Shown piece by piece: positions 27,942 through 37,542 of a stretch of DNA of 64,000 nt. This DNA is from Flavobacterium poyangense. GTDB lineage: Bacteria > Bacteroidota > Bacteroidia > Flavobacteriales > Flavobacteriaceae. Below the pieces are notes generated by a model. That model searched no databases. It had not been told where the DNA came from and saw nothing but the letters and a program-made list of their open reading frames with translations. The stretch spans positions 62,001 through 126,000 of the forward strand of contig NZ_JAALLN010000002.1 in the NCBI RefSeq assembly GCF_011751075.1, given 5' to 3'. The translations under genes were made by a program, and so were the position numbers. The first letter of the stretch is position 1. Every line of letters begins with the position of its first letter.

Positions 27942-28802
27942 TCAATTACTTTTATCTTTCAAATTTAACTCAGATTTCATTTGACCTACTAAATTTTTAA
28001 AAGTTGGATTATTTAACAAATAAGCACTCGATTCTGAAAGCCAACTTTCAAAATTTTTAACATCTTTCTTTAAATAATAACCTTGCAGAATATTGTATGC
28101 CCCCTCACCTTTGTACGTTTCGTTTTTAACTTCCTTAAAAACTTTGCGGCAAATGTTTTTTGCTGCTTCCAAATCATCACTTTTCACTTCTGCATAAATC
28201 AACTCTTTATTAGTATAAGCATCAAATGGATTTTGCTTTAAAGCTTTTTGCAAAACTGTTATTGCATCCGGATAACGCTTAAGACAATTATAAGAAAAGC
28301 CCAATTCAACCTGAAGTCCTTTATAATCTGGATTGATTTTATCTGCTTTTTCTAAATACTCCAAAGCTTTTTCACATTCATTCCAACCATTATACATATA
28401 ACCCCACTTATAAAGCCGTTCTATAGAACCTTCATTTGTCTTATAATTTTTAAGCCAATCCGGTTCTTTTGCAATTTCTAATTCTGTATATTTTGATTCA
28501 GGAATAAATGCTATTAAATTATTATTTGGCTGCAATCTGTATTTCATTAAGCTTTGCCTCTCAATTTTCGTTGGCATAAATCTCCCTTTCTCGTCTATTT
28601 TAAAAGTTCCTGCATAATCTAAAGTTAATCCGGCTTCCGAATCTATATAGACAAATCCATATGGATAACTCCCTGTGCTATCAGCTGGAAAAGCAACCCA
28701 TCTGTCTTCACTTTGAACATACCTTTTATCAAACTGAATCTGACTATGAGCAGAAGGGATTAACGAAAAAATCAAAAATAGCAGTGTAAAAAGTTTGTTC
28801 AT
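27942..28802 (-). CDS. Exported TPR-containing protein
   Basis: A 286-residue protein with a signal peptide (about 1-20, SAHSQ), a beta-rich N-terminal part, and a helical part with TPR pattern (ALEYLEKADKINPDYKGLQV; AITVLQKALKQNPFDAYTNK) at about 145-240. TPRs mediate protein contacts, here in the periplasm or at the surface. Gene start at 28802. The gap upstream contains a hairpin repeat. Confidence 0.85.
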   Translation of the reverse strand: MNKLFTLLFLIFSLIPSAHSQIQFDKRYVQSEDRWVAFPADSTGSYPYGFVYIDSEAGLTLDYAGTFKIDEKGRFMPTKIERQSLMKYRLQPNNNLIAFIPESKYTELEIAKEPDWLKNYKTNEGSIERLYKWGYMYNGWNECEKALEYLEKADKINPDYKGLQVELGFSYNCLKRYPDAITVLQKALKQNPFDAYTNKELIYAEVKSDDLEAAKNICRKVFKEVKNETYKGEGAYNILQGYYLKKDVKNFESWLSESSAYLLNNPTFKNLVGQMKSELNLKDKSN

Positions 28803-28970
28803 GATTTCTTTTTATGGTTTTATGCAAGCGAAAATACTAATTATAAAGGATCATTCTTACAAAATTTTAAAAAACAATCTAATAAAAGGTAGAGTCGAAT
28901 CTGAATAATTATCATAAAACTAAAAGACTCTAGTGCAAAACCTCACAATTTTCTATTATCGCCATAATAT

Positions 28971-29068
28971 TGTCATTCCGAAAAATGAGGAATCACACGA
29001 GAATCCGCAAAGAAAATCGCCAATCTTTGTCGAGCTGTTGGTGTGATTCCTCATTCTTCGGAATGACA
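28971..29068. repeat. Single hairpin copy of the CATTCCG repeat family
   Basis: The 28-bp arms 28971-28998 and 29041-29068 match in inverted form at 27 of 28 bases. The inner segment (CGCCAATCTTTGTCGA) is the reverse complement of that in the 23673-24195 array, so this copy is inverted. The remainder of the 467-base gap holds TTTGCG-rich degenerate repeat and the promoter below. Confidence 0.9.
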
Positions 29069-29207
29069 TACAGTGGCGAAAAACTTTGCGTCTTCGCCGC
29101 TTTGCGAACAAAACACTGCACACTTTGCGTACCACGATAGTTATATACTTTGCACCCTTTGCGGTTAAGTCCCTCCCTAACAAATAAGAAAACTTTAATA
29201 ATCCTAT

Positions 29208-29240
29208 TTTGTTCTACTTCTTTAAAAATCATTAATTTTG
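29208..29240 (+). promoter_or_regulatory. Promoter of the M24 peptidase gene
   Basis: -7 box TAATTTTG at 29233-29240 with TTTG at 29208-29211, spaced 21 bp. The start codon is at 29270. Confidence 0.6.
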
Positions 29241-29269
29241 AAATTCGAAGTACAAAAAACAATACTACT

Positions 29270-30562
29270 ATGAAATATCATCAAATAAACAGCGCTCTTT
29301 TTGTAAAAAACCGCAAAAAATTCACGGCAGAAATGAAACCTAATTCTGTTGCCGTTTTCAACTCAAACGACATCTATCCCGTTAGTGCCGACAGTACTTT
29401 ACCATTTGCACAACACCGAGATATTTTTTATCTGAGTGGTGTTGACCAGGAAGAGAGTGTTTTACTCTTGTTTCCCGATGCACCATACGAAAACCAAAAA
29501 GAGATTCTTTTTCTAAAAGAAACCAGCGAACATATCGCCATTTGGGAAGGTGAAAAACTGACTAAAGAACGCGCGTTTCAGGTTTCAGGAATCAGAACGG
29601 TTTATTGGTTGCAGGATTTTCATAAAGTCTTGAACGAAATGATGACCTATGCCGATACGATGTACATCAATACCAACGAACATTACCGTGCAAGTGTTGA
29701 AACAGAAACCCGCGAAGCTCGTTTTGTAAAATGGTGGAAAGAACGTTATCCGGCTCACAACGTAGCAAAAAGCAATCCAATTTTGCAACGTATTCGTTCT
29801 ATAAAAGAAAGCGAAGAAATCGATTTGATTCAGCAAGCTTGTGATATTACCGAGAAAGGTTTCCGAAGATTGTTGCCATTTGTTAAACCAAATGTTACCG
29901 AATATGAAATCGAGGCAGAACTAATTCACGAATTCATCCGTAACCGTTCTAAAGGTTTTGCTTACACTCCAATTATCGCTTCAGGAAATAATGCAAACGT
30001 GTTGCATTATATCGAAAACAACCAGCAATGTAAGGCCGGAGATCTGATTTTACTGGATGTTGCGGCAGAATATGCCAACTACTCCAGTGATCTTTCGAGA
30101 ACAATTCCGGTTTCAGGAAGATATACCGAAAGACAAAAAGCAGTTTACAATGCTGTTTTAAGAGTAAAAAACGAAGCTACAAAAATGCTTACTCCGGGAA
30201 CATTATGGAAACAATATCATGTGGAAGTAGGTAAAGTCATGACTTCTGAGTTACTTGGCTTAGGCTTAATTGACAAAGCCGACGTACAAAATGAAAACCC
30301 GGAATGGCCAGCGTACAAAAAATACTTCATGCACGGAACTTCTCACCATATGGGACTTGACACGCACGATTACGGATTGCTTCACGAACCAATGAAAGCC
30401 AATATGGTATTCACTGTTGAACCGGGCATTTACATTCCGGACGAAAAATTCGGAATCCGTTTAGAAGACAACGTAGTGGTTCAGGAAAAAGGAGAACCTT
30501 TTAACCTGATGCGTAATATTCCGATTGAAGCTGATGAAATTGAAAGTTTGATGAATTCATAA
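29270..30562 (+). CDS. Xaa-Pro aminopeptidase, M24B family
   Basis: A 430-residue cytoplasmic enzyme from the ATG at 29270; a longer frame opens at 29150 but runs through the repeat and promoter. It has the creatinase N-terminal domain (about 1-175) then the pita-bread domain with five metal ligands: D263, D274 in LLDVAAEYANYSSDLSRT, the histidine of HGTSHHMGLD, and glutamates in FTVEPGIYIP and GIRLEDNVVV. It removes an N-terminal residue ahead of proline. The next gene, a prolyl-aminopeptidase-like hydrolase, follows by 8 bases. Confidence 0.94.
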   Translation: MKYHQINSALFVKNRKKFTAEMKPNSVAVFNSNDIYPVSADSTLPFAQHRDIFYLSGVDQEESVLLLFPDAPYENQKEILFLKETSEHIAIWEGEKLTKERAFQVSGIRTVYWLQDFHKVLNEMMTYADTMYINTNEHYRASVETETREARFVKWWKERYPAHNVAKSNPILQRIRSIKESEEIDLIQQACDITEKGFRRLLPFVKPNVTEYEIEAELIHEFIRNRSKGFAYTPIIASGNNANVLHYIENNQQCKAGDLILLDVAAEYANYSSDLSRTIPVSGRYTERQKAVYNAVLRVKNEATKMLTPGTLWKQYHVEVGKVMTSELLGLGLIDKADVQNENPEWPAYKKYFMHGTSHHMGLDTHDYGLLHEPMKANMVFTVEPGIYIPDEKFGIRLEDNVVVQEKGEPFNLMRNIPIEADEIESLMNS

Positions 30563-30570
30563 GCATTGTA

Positions 30571-31470
30571 ATGAAAAAGATTTTTCTATTTGCTTTTTTG
30601 ATCTTCCTTGGCAAAACTTTCGCCCAAACCGAAGGTTATGTAAAGAACAGCGATTCCAGTCTGACTTATTATAAAACATTCGGCAAAGGCGAACCGCTCT
30701 TGATTATTAACGGTGGTCCAGGAATGAACAGTAATGGTTTTGAAGATATGGCAAAAACCTTGTCTGAAAATCAACAAACCATTATTTATGACCAACGAGG
30801 AACGGGAAAGTCCAAATTGAAAAAATTAAATGCTAAGACCATTTCAATGCAATTAATGGTCGACGATATGGAAGCGTTGCGAAAGCATCTTAAAATCAAA
30901 AAATGGAGTATTCTTGGACATTCATTTGGAGGAATGTTAGCTTCCTATTATGCTACAGTCTACCCAAACAACATCTCTAAATTGATTTTGTCCTCTTCCG
31001 GAGGAGTAGATTTGACTTTATTAAAAGGCGCCAATCTTATCGAAGCCGGATTAAATCAATCACAAAAAGATTCTTTGAGCTATTGGAATGACAAAATCGA
31101 AAAGGGCGACACTTCCTACGAAGCAAGAATTGGAAGAGGTAGAGCAATGGCACCAGCCTATGTTTACGACCAGAAGTATGCACCAATAATTGCAGAAAGA
31201 CTAACACAAGGCAATTCTACAATAAACGGATTATTGTGGGGAGACATGCAAAAAATGAATTTTGACTGCAAAGCAAAATTGAAAAATTTTAAAAACCCGG
31301 TTTTAATCATTCAGGGGAAAGAAGATATTATTAGTAATGAAATTGGAGAAATTGCCCGTCAAACGTTTCCGAATTCAAAATTAATTTTACTCCAACATTC
31401 CAAACATTACGGATGGCTCGACGCACGAGAAAAATATTTCTCGGAAATTAATTCCTTTTTAAAATCATAA
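30571..31470 (+). CDS. Exported alpha/beta hydrolase, proline iminopeptidase-like
   Basis: A 299-residue protein with signal peptide MKKIFLFAFLIFLGKTFAQ. The INGGPGMNSNGF and YDQRGTGKS motifs are typical of S33 prolyl peptidases; S118 in GHSFGG is the nucleophile, with the aspartate in GKEDII and histidine in HSKHYGW to complete the triad. It is coupled to the Xaa-Pro aminopeptidase gene, so both probably act on proline-rich peptides, one outside and one inside. Confidence 0.85.
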   Translation: MKKIFLFAFLIFLGKTFAQTEGYVKNSDSSLTYYKTFGKGEPLLIINGGPGMNSNGFEDMAKTLSENQQTIIYDQRGTGKSKLKKLNAKTISMQLMVDDMEALRKHLKIKKWSILGHSFGGMLASYYATVYPNNISKLILSSSGGVDLTLLKGANLIEAGLNQSQKDSLSYWNDKIEKGDTSYEARIGRGRAMAPAYVYDQKYAPIIAERLTQGNSTINGLLWGDMQKMNFDCKAKLKNFKNPVLIIQGKEDIISNEIGEIARQTFPNSKLILLQHSKHYGWLDAREKYFSEINSFLKS

Positions 31471-31476
31471 AAAAAC

Positions 31477-31505
31477 AAACGGCTTTCAGAAATGCGAGCC
31501 GTTTT
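31477..31505 (+). terminator. Hairpin terminator
   Basis: AAACGGCT at 31477-31484 pairs with AGCCGTTT at 31497-31504, followed by T-rich DNA. Confidence 0.7.
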
Positions 31506-31519
31506 AATTTAACTAACTC

Positions 31520-31647
31520 AAGTTGCTGGTCGTGAAATATAAGATGTAAAAAGTGAAAATTGAGACTGAGAAATTATCCGTTTTTTTATACCAAACAAAA
31601 CATATCAAATTCCAAACTCACATCTCACAACTCACAACCCGCAACTT
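31520..31647. repeat. Inverted repeat with AAGTTGC ends
   Basis: The 16-bp arms 31520-31535 and 31632-31647 match at 14 positions in inverted form. The AAGTTGC end resembles the outer arm of the element at 18053-18341, so both may belong to one short repeat family. Confidence 0.45.
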
Positions 31648-31681
31648 ACATTAATCATATTTCAGAATTAAACAGATTATA

Positions 31682-32455
31682 TTGAAAACGCTATTATACA
31701 AAAACACCAAGATCTCCTATACCGATTCCGGGCAAGGAACAGCAGTTGTATTTCTTCACGGTTTTCTCGAAAACAAAACCATGTGGAAAGACTATGTTTC
31801 CTTTTTTTCGGATCAATATCGTATCATTACAATTGATTTGTTAGGGCACGGTGAATCTGACTGTTTAGGTTATATACACGAAATGGAAGAGAATGCTAAT
31901 ATCGTTCAGGAGATTTTAATGCATTTAAAAATTGAAAAAACTACGATTATTGGTCATTCTATGGGCGGTTATGTTGGTTTGGCTTTCGCCGAATTATATC
32001 CTGCTGCGATCAAAAAATTAGTATTACTAAATTCAACGGCACGCGAAGACAGCCCTGAAAAAAAATTAAACAGAACACGTGCTATAAAAGCCGTAAAACA
32101 AAATTACATAGGTTTTGTAAGTTTGGCGATTGCCAATTTATTTAGCGAAAACAACAGAGCCAGATTTGCTAAAGAAATTGAAAAAGCTAAAACTATTGCC
32201 TTAAAAACACCTTTACAAGGAATAATTGCCTCATTAGAAGGAATGAAAGTCAGAAAAGACAGGGAAGCACTTTTGCAAAAGAATCTTTTCCCGGTTTTAT
32301 TGGTTTTAGGAAAAAAAGACCCCGTATTAAACTACGACGACACCGTTACTCAAGTAGAGGACACAACTGTAGAATTAGTAACTTTTGAAGACGGGCACAT
32401 GAGCTCTATTGAAAACAAAGAAGAACTAAAAATAGTATTGTCTCGTTTTCTTTAA
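31682..32455 (+). CDS. Alpha/beta hydrolase
   Basis: A 257-residue cytoplasmic hydrolase. HGFLENKTMW (oxyanion region), S93 in GHSMGG, the aspartate of GKKDPV and histidine of EDGHMSS form the expected triad. The start is TTG at 31682: no ATG lies upstream in frame and the next ATG would remove the first core strand. Specificity (esterase, lactonase or other) cannot be assigned. Confidence 0.88.
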   Translation: MKTLLYKNTKISYTDSGQGTAVVFLHGFLENKTMWKDYVSFFSDQYRIITIDLLGHGESDCLGYIHEMEENANIVQEILMHLKIEKTTIIGHSMGGYVGLAFAELYPAAIKKLVLLNSTAREDSPEKKLNRTRAIKAVKQNYIGFVSLAIANLFSENNRARFAKEIEKAKTIALKTPLQGIIASLEGMKVRKDREALLQKNLFPVLLVLGKKDPVLNYDDTVTQVEDTTVELVTFEDGHMSSIENKEELKIVLSRFL

Positions 32456-32520
32456 TAATACATCCCTGAACTCTATTGTTAAGTAATTAGTACTGTCGAA
32501 GTCATTATATACTACAAAGC

Positions 32521-32602
32521 CTTCGACTCCGTTCAGGGTAACACTCTCATTAGCACTTAAATCTTACTGAAATTGCAATTGTCAGTCTGAGCGGAGTCGA
32601 AG
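32521..32602. repeat. CTTCGACTCCG inverted repeat
   Basis: CTTCGACTCCGTTCAG at 32521-32536 is inverted at 32587-32602 with 15 of 16 matches. Partial copies occur at 32629 and near 59070. In the 680-base gap, apart from this and the terminator at 32739, no gene or RNA was recognised. Confidence 0.75.
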
Positions 32603-32738
32603 ATCTTATCAACCTATAAAACCTTCGACCCATTGGGTATGCTATATTCTTCATATTCAGATTATCTAATCTCTTTTCTCAATCCCAACTTTACCCTCCA
32701 ACCCTAAGCAATCGGATTCAGATCATAAAGCTGCCAAA

Positions 32739-32778
32739 TAAAAAAAGACCATTTCGAAATATCGAAACAGCCTTTTTT
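32739..32778. terminator. Bidirectional terminator
   Basis: TTTCGA/TCGAAA stem flanked by AAAAAAAG and CTTTTTT, between convergent genes at 32455 and 33136. The 350 bases after it are AT-rich with no feature seen. Confidence 0.7.
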
Positions 32779-33135
32779 CTCTTTTTGTGGGGGCAAAAAT
32801 TGTAATTTGTAAAATTTCTTTTAAAAATTTCGGCAAAGGTATTCTTTTTCTGCAGTAATCATAACCCCCTGAATCACTTTTGTTTATAGTTTATATTTTG
32901 ATTGTTATAAAAACAGCATCTGTAAATAAATTTGTTAAAAAGAACATAATCCTTTAAAATTATAGAATTTTACTTCATAAAATTAAATTACAAAACTCTC
33001 GGTTTCAAGACAGTTCTATCCTAAAAAGTCATTTATTATCTTAAAAAAAGAAAACTACTCCATCCTACTACAATTCCGTAAATCATTTAGTAGTCTTTTT
33101 CCAGAATTACACCAGGTATTAACACTCTTGTTATC

Positions 33136-35901
33136 TTAATTTATTTTCTCTTCGAAAGGAATGGTCATATCAAAAATCTCTCTTAGCAACACGACAATCT
33201 CTTCTAAATAACTGGCAAGAATTTCTTTAGAAACTGTCATTGTTAATTCTTTCTCTTCTTTGAATCCGAAAGGCAAAAACCCTGCTTTAAGGTTTTTAAA
33301 CGAAATTATCCCGGCCTCCATCGGAATTCCTTTTGCTTCCGTTTCAAACATAAAGGCATACGCCAACACCTGAATGATTTTATCGTTTTTAAGCTCCTGT
33401 GTCAATCCATTCCATGATTTCAGCACAACACTGGCTTTTTCAACTTTTCCTGTCTTATAATCGATAATTCTGATCTTCCCGTTACGCAACTCGATTCGGT
33501 CCACATTTCCTTTGATCAAAACAGGAAAAGGCAAAGCAGGATGATGTAATTCACGTTCAAATGTTTTTTCTAAAGCAATAATCTGAACTTCATCTCCACT
33601 TGAAATTAAATCTAATTCCATTTTCAGGAAATTCGAAACATTCCGTTTTGCCACTTCAAAAGCCAAAAGGTTACGTCCTTTTTTTATTTCACCTTCTTTA
33701 TAGACTAATTTAAACTGTTTCAGCACTTCGGCATCTAACAATTTAAAACAATTTTTAATATCAGCTTCCGAAATTAATCGCCCGACAAAAGGATCATATA
33801 AAGCCTTCAACGTTTCATGTATAATGGTCCCGAGGGTATTTAAGGCAATATTTTCTTCTACTTCTTCGACCTCCCTAATCCTCAGAATTTTTTGAAAATA
33901 GAATTCAATCGGATTTCTGATATAACTCGTCAAAGATGAAGGAGAAAACCCGACTGTAGCAATTTCTTTTAATCGTTCCAGAACAGCTTCTGATTTTGGA
34001 ACCACCATGGGCTTATTGGCCATTGCCGGTAAAACCGGATTGTAAATATCAAAGGTAAGATTGTGTTTTACTTGTTTTTCTACTTCCAATTGCGTTATAA
34101 AACGACTGCGTTCTCCGGCATCTAAACCATCATTCTCTGTATTATAAATCAAATAAATATTTTTGGCTCTTTGCAGTAAATGATAAAAGTGATACGTGTA
34201 AATAGCATCTTTTTCTTTAAAAGTCGGCAATCCCAATTCTTTTTTGACATCATATGGAATAAATGAATTTTGAGATTTACCTGCGGGAAATTTACCTTCG
34301 TTCATAGACGTTACAATTACGGTCTCAAAGTCCAAAACACGACTTTCCAGAACCCCCATAATTTGCAATCCTCTTAAGGGTTCCCCTTCAAACGAAACTT
34401 CCGCCACATCAATTACCTGCTTATAAATAGCATACAAAGTATCAATATTGTCAATATGTTTGTGTTTAGAATAATAGCTAATTAACTTATTGATCACCTT
34501 AAAAATAGCAAAGACAAAAGCTTTAGCGATCTTTTCCTCTTCATTATCATTGCTGAAATTCTTTTTTACCAATAACAAAAGAGTTGATATATTCTCTAAA
34601 ACCGCAATCGATCCATTCTCCCATTTCTGAAACAACAATTGAAATAGCTCGGACTCTTTTGAGTTGAGCTCCATCAATCTGTTGTGTGTAATAAAAGTAT
34701 AATTGTTCTCTTTTATAATCCGAACCAGACTACCTGCATTAGCATAAGGCTCCACTAGCGGATGCGTCAAAACATCTAAGACATCTTTATAATAAAAAAC
34801 ATAACTCTCCCCTTTTCTGGAAAGTGCATTAGTATGCATTTTAAACAATTTTGCGATCAATATTTGCGAGGGATTATTTTTTCCGGAATACCCCATCGTA
34901 ATATTTAGTGCGCCGACAGAGGAAGGTAATGCATACAAAACAGGCACTAACAAATTTTCCTCTCCCAATACAACAGCTACCTTATCGAGAGATGTCGTTG
35001 GATTCTCTGAAATTATATTCTCAATGATACTTCCCGTTAGCTTAGCCTGACCAATTGTTTTTGGAGTTCCAATAACCTGAATATTCTTTGATTGAGAAAA
35101 ATCATCCACAATCCATTCGAAAGGGTTTCCTTTATAATGCTTCCAGTTTTCTTTAAAACGTCTCACAAAAAGCCCAGCGTCGTGGTAAGGATCATTAAGA
35201 AAGACCTGATCCACATCCCAATAAATTCTGGCTTGATCTAAAGCTAAAAGATGTTGCACGATTTTTTCTTCGGCAGCATTTAAAGCATTGAATCCTGCAA
35301 AAAGAAAATTGCGTCCTGTAGTTGTATTCGAAAAATGATTTAAATTATGAACCGCTTCCCTATAAATCAAACCTTGATAACCAATACTCTTATTTAGCAG
35401 ATGATTATATAAAGACTCATAATACAATGGCAGCAATTTCCAGAAATCAATATAATTTTCTAAAAGCTTGGTTTTGTTCTCTACTTCTATTCCCCACTTT
35501 TTAATATCTTCAATATCTTTCAGATAAGACAAAACATGGGCAGGATCCAGTAAATAGCGATCTATTTCATTAAAATCCTGAAGAAGTGTTTTTGCCCAAT
35601 TGGCAAACAATTCAAATGACTGTTGGTATTGTTTTTCTGTAATAGAAAGATAAACTTCATAGAATTCGAAGAGCAGTTCGATTGAATCAACAGACCGGAT
35701 AGCGGCGACGTCTTGTACAAAATCCTCAATACTAATGATATCCGGAGAAAGAATAGTATGCGAAGTCTCCTTTTTTAAGGCTTCAATTAAAAAAACCTTC
35801 GCTCTTTTATTAGGCAAAATAATAGTCGTTTCTGCAAGTTTATCTGAATAATCCTGGATAATGACGGTTGCTATTTTTTCGAGAAAGGAAGTATTTATCA
35901 T
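33136..35901 (-). CDS. addB: AddB-like PD-(D/E)XK nuclease/helicase-fold subunit
   Basis: A 921-residue protein starting at 35901 (MINTSFLEKI); a longer frame starts at 35928 but would cross the terminator of the upstream gene. The N-terminal part is a helicase-like fold without Walker A. The C-terminus has the nuclease motif DRIELRNGKIRIIDYKTGK (about 810-830). It lacks the cysteine cluster of iron-sulfur AddB proteins. Expected partner is the AddA-like gene at 38808; together they would process double-strand breaks for RecA. Confidence 0.85.
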   Translation of the reverse strand: MINTSFLEKIATVIIQDYSDKLAETTIILPNKRAKVFLIEALKKETSHTILSPDIISIEDFVQDVAAIRSVDSIELLFEFYEVYLSITEKQYQQSFELFANWAKTLLQDFNEIDRYLLDPAHVLSYLKDIEDIKKWGIEVENKTKLLENYIDFWKLLPLYYESLYNHLLNKSIGYQGLIYREAVHNLNHFSNTTTGRNFLFAGFNALNAAEEKIVQHLLALDQARIYWDVDQVFLNDPYHDAGLFVRRFKENWKHYKGNPFEWIVDDFSQSKNIQVIGTPKTIGQAKLTGSIIENIISENPTTSLDKVAVVLGEENLLVPVLYALPSSVGALNITMGYSGKNNPSQILIAKLFKMHTNALSRKGESYVFYYKDVLDVLTHPLVEPYANAGSLVRIIKENNYTFITHNRLMELNSKESELFQLLFQKWENGSIAVLENISTLLLLVKKNFSNDNEEEKIAKAFVFAIFKVINKLISYYSKHKHIDNIDTLYAIYKQVIDVAEVSFEGEPLRGLQIMGVLESRVLDFETVIVTSMNEGKFPAGKSQNSFIPYDVKKELGLPTFKEKDAIYTYHFYHLLQRAKNIYLIYNTENDGLDAGERSRFITQLEVEKQVKHNLTFDIYNPVLPAMANKPMVVPKSEAVLERLKEIATVGFSPSSLTSYIRNPIEFYFQKILRIREVEEVEENIALNTLGTIIHETLKALYDPFVGRLISEADIKNCFKLLDAEVLKQFKLVYKEGEIKKGRNLLAFEVAKRNVSNFLKMELDLISSGDEVQIIALEKTFERELHHPALPFPVLIKGNVDRIELRNGKIRIIDYKTGKVEKASVVLKSWNGLTQELKNDKIIQVLAYAFMFETEAKGIPMEAGIISFKNLKAGFLPFGFKEEKELTMTVSKEILASYLEEIVVLLREIFDMTIPFEEKIN

Positions 35902-35912
35902 TTGATAAAAAT

Positions 35913-35943
35913 AAAAAAAGCCATTCAATTAAGAATGGCTTTT
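35913..35943 (-). terminator. Terminator of the OmpA-like gene
   Basis: AAAAGCCATTC/GAATGGCTTTT stem with a T run on the leftward strand. It overlaps the longer possible AddB start, supporting the start at 35901. Confidence 0.85.
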
Positions 35944-35964
35944 AGTATTTATTTAAACTGTAAA

Positions 35965-37428
35965 TTATAGTTTACCTTGGTATTTAGAACCAATGTGTTT
36001 AATTTCAGTTCTTCTGTTTTGAGCTTTACCTGCAGCAGTTTTGTTACTTGCAACTGGTTGAGAAGATCCAAAACCTTTAGATTCTAAGTTTTCTTTGTTA
36101 ACTCCTCTTTCGATTAACGCGTTCATTACAGCGTCAGCTCTATCTTGAGAAAGTTTGTCATTGATTTTAGCAGAACCTGTACTATCTGTGTGTCCTTCAA
36201 TGCTGAATTTCGCGTTTGGATAGTTTTTAAGGATTTCTTTAATTGCATCTAATCTAGCTGGAGTTTCTTTGTCTCCTGTTTTGAAAGTAGCTTTACCTGA
36301 GTTAAAGTATACCGCTCTAGCTTGAACTTTAAGATCTTCTAAAGCCTCAGTAGTTACTTCTGGACATCCTCTGTTACTAGCAGGACCGTAAACTGTAGGA
36401 CAATCGTCATCTTTATCAGCTACACCATCTTTGTCAGCATCTAAGAAAGGACAACCACCGTTTTCTTTTGGACCAGCAACTGTAGGACATTTGTCATCTT
36501 TATCAGCGATTCCGTCTCCGTCAGTATCAGGACAACCTTTTAAAGCAGCTAAACCAGCAACATCTGGACAAGCATCATCTTTATCAGCAATTCCGTCTCC
36601 GTCTGTATCAGGACATCCGTTTAATGCAGCTAAACCAAAAACATCTGGACAAGCATCACTAGCGTCAACGATTCCGTCTCCGTCAGTATCAGGACATCCG
36701 TTGAATTGTTTTAAACCAGCAACATCTGGACAAGCATCGTCTTTGTCATAGATTCCGTCACCGTCAGTATCTTTACCTCCAAATTTGAAAACAAGACCAG
36801 CAGTGTGTTGGAAGTGAGATGGAGCATCTGGAACACCTTTTGAGTCTTCTCTATCTCCAGAAACTGACCATTTGTATTTAGTAGCAAGCTCTAAACCAAT
36901 AGACTCAGTAAACCAAAAAGTAACACCAGCACCTGGATTAACAGTTCCGTAGCTGCTGTCTCCTAAGAAAACATAACCACCACCAACAGTTAACGAAGGA
37001 TCAATTACTTTAGATTTGATTAATTCTTGGAAGCTATATTTAATAGTAGCATCAATTCCGTAATACATCAAATCACCAGGATTACTCACAACCATACCTC
37101 TTGAATCATGATTTGGGTGAGATGGATTAAAAGTAACGTATTTATCAATTTTGTTTACAGATCCTTGTAAACCAACTGAGAAACCACTACCAACATATTT
37201 AGACACTCCGATGTAAGACAAAGAAGGAAGGATGTTCCAGTTGTCTTTTACAGCGAATGGCTGAGAAAAGTGTTGGTTGATCCAACCATTACCTCCACCA
37301 GCACTAGTTCTAGTGTCAACGGCATTAACTCCAAAAGAGATAGCCCATGGATTGTTACTGTCTTGCGCGTGAGAACTTAAACCCATCACCATCATCACAG
37401 CAACTAAAAGTTTGTTAAGATGTTTCAT
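35965..37428 (-). CDS. OmpA-like outer-membrane protein with calcium-binding TSP3 repeats
   Basis: A 487-residue porin-type protein: signal peptide (about 1-21), N-terminal beta-barrel (about 25-215), five repeats of the form [15 protein letters not shown] (about 217-355) that bind calcium and act as a rigid stalk, and an OmpA C-terminal domain (about 365-480) with [15 protein letters not shown] and NRRTEI for peptidoglycan binding. It anchors the outer membrane to the cell wall and is likely very abundant: it has its own strong promoter and terminator and favours high-expression codons. Confidence 0.92.
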   Translation of the reverse strand: MKHLNKLLVAVMMVMGLSSHAQDSNNPWAISFGVNAVDTRTSAGGGNGWINQHFSQPFAVKDNWNILPSLSYIGVSKYVGSGFSVGLQGSVNKIDKYVTFNPSHPNHDSRGMVVSNPGDLMYYGIDATIKYSFQELIKSKVIDPSLTVGGGYVFLGDSSYGTVNPGAGVTFWFTESIGLELATKYKWSVSGDREDSKGVPDAPSHFQHTAGLVFKFGGKDTDGDGIYDKDDACPDVAGLKQFNGCPDTDGDGIVDASDACPDVFGLAALNGCPDTDGDGIADKDDACPDVAGLAALKGCPDTDGDGIADKDDKCPTVAGPKENGGCPFLDADKDGVADKDDDCPTVYGPASNRGCPEVTTEALEDLKVQARAVYFNSGKATFKTGDKETPARLDAIKEILKNYPNAKFSIEGHTDSTGSAKINDKLSQDRADAVMNALIERGVNKENLESKGFGSSQPVASNKTAAGKAQNRRTEIKHIGSKYQGKL

Positions 37429-37466
37429 ACTTAATTTTTTTTAATTACAATTTAGTTAATTACAAG

Positions 37467-37497
37467 CAAAAGTAACACCAAATTTTTTAAATACAAA
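37467..37497 (-). promoter_or_regulatory. Strong promoter of the OmpA-like gene
   Basis: Leftward TTTG (complement of 37494-37497), 19 bp, then TACTTTTG (complement of 37467-37474): the best match to the TTTG-N19-TAnnTTTG form in this window. About 30 bases of leader follow before the ATG. Confidence 0.8.
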
Positions 37498-37542
37498 ATG
37501 AAATGTTAAAAAAAACCTACAAAAATTCGGCCAATGTGGTAA

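Noticed and set aside
29150..29269. Longer start for the M24 peptidase
   Set aside because: It begins at a non-ATG codon within repeat and promoter sequence; the ATG at 29270 gives the normal family start.
32779..33135. Possible small RNA or tRNA in the 357-base gap
   Set aside because: No cloverleaf, promoter or terminator pair was seen.
35902..35928. Longer start for the AddB-like gene
   Set aside because: The extra nine codons overlap the terminator of the upstream gene.
36431..36751. Antisense frame across the OmpA-like gene
   Set aside because: It mirrors the TSP3 repeats of the real gene and has a Ser/Pro-rich artefact composition.
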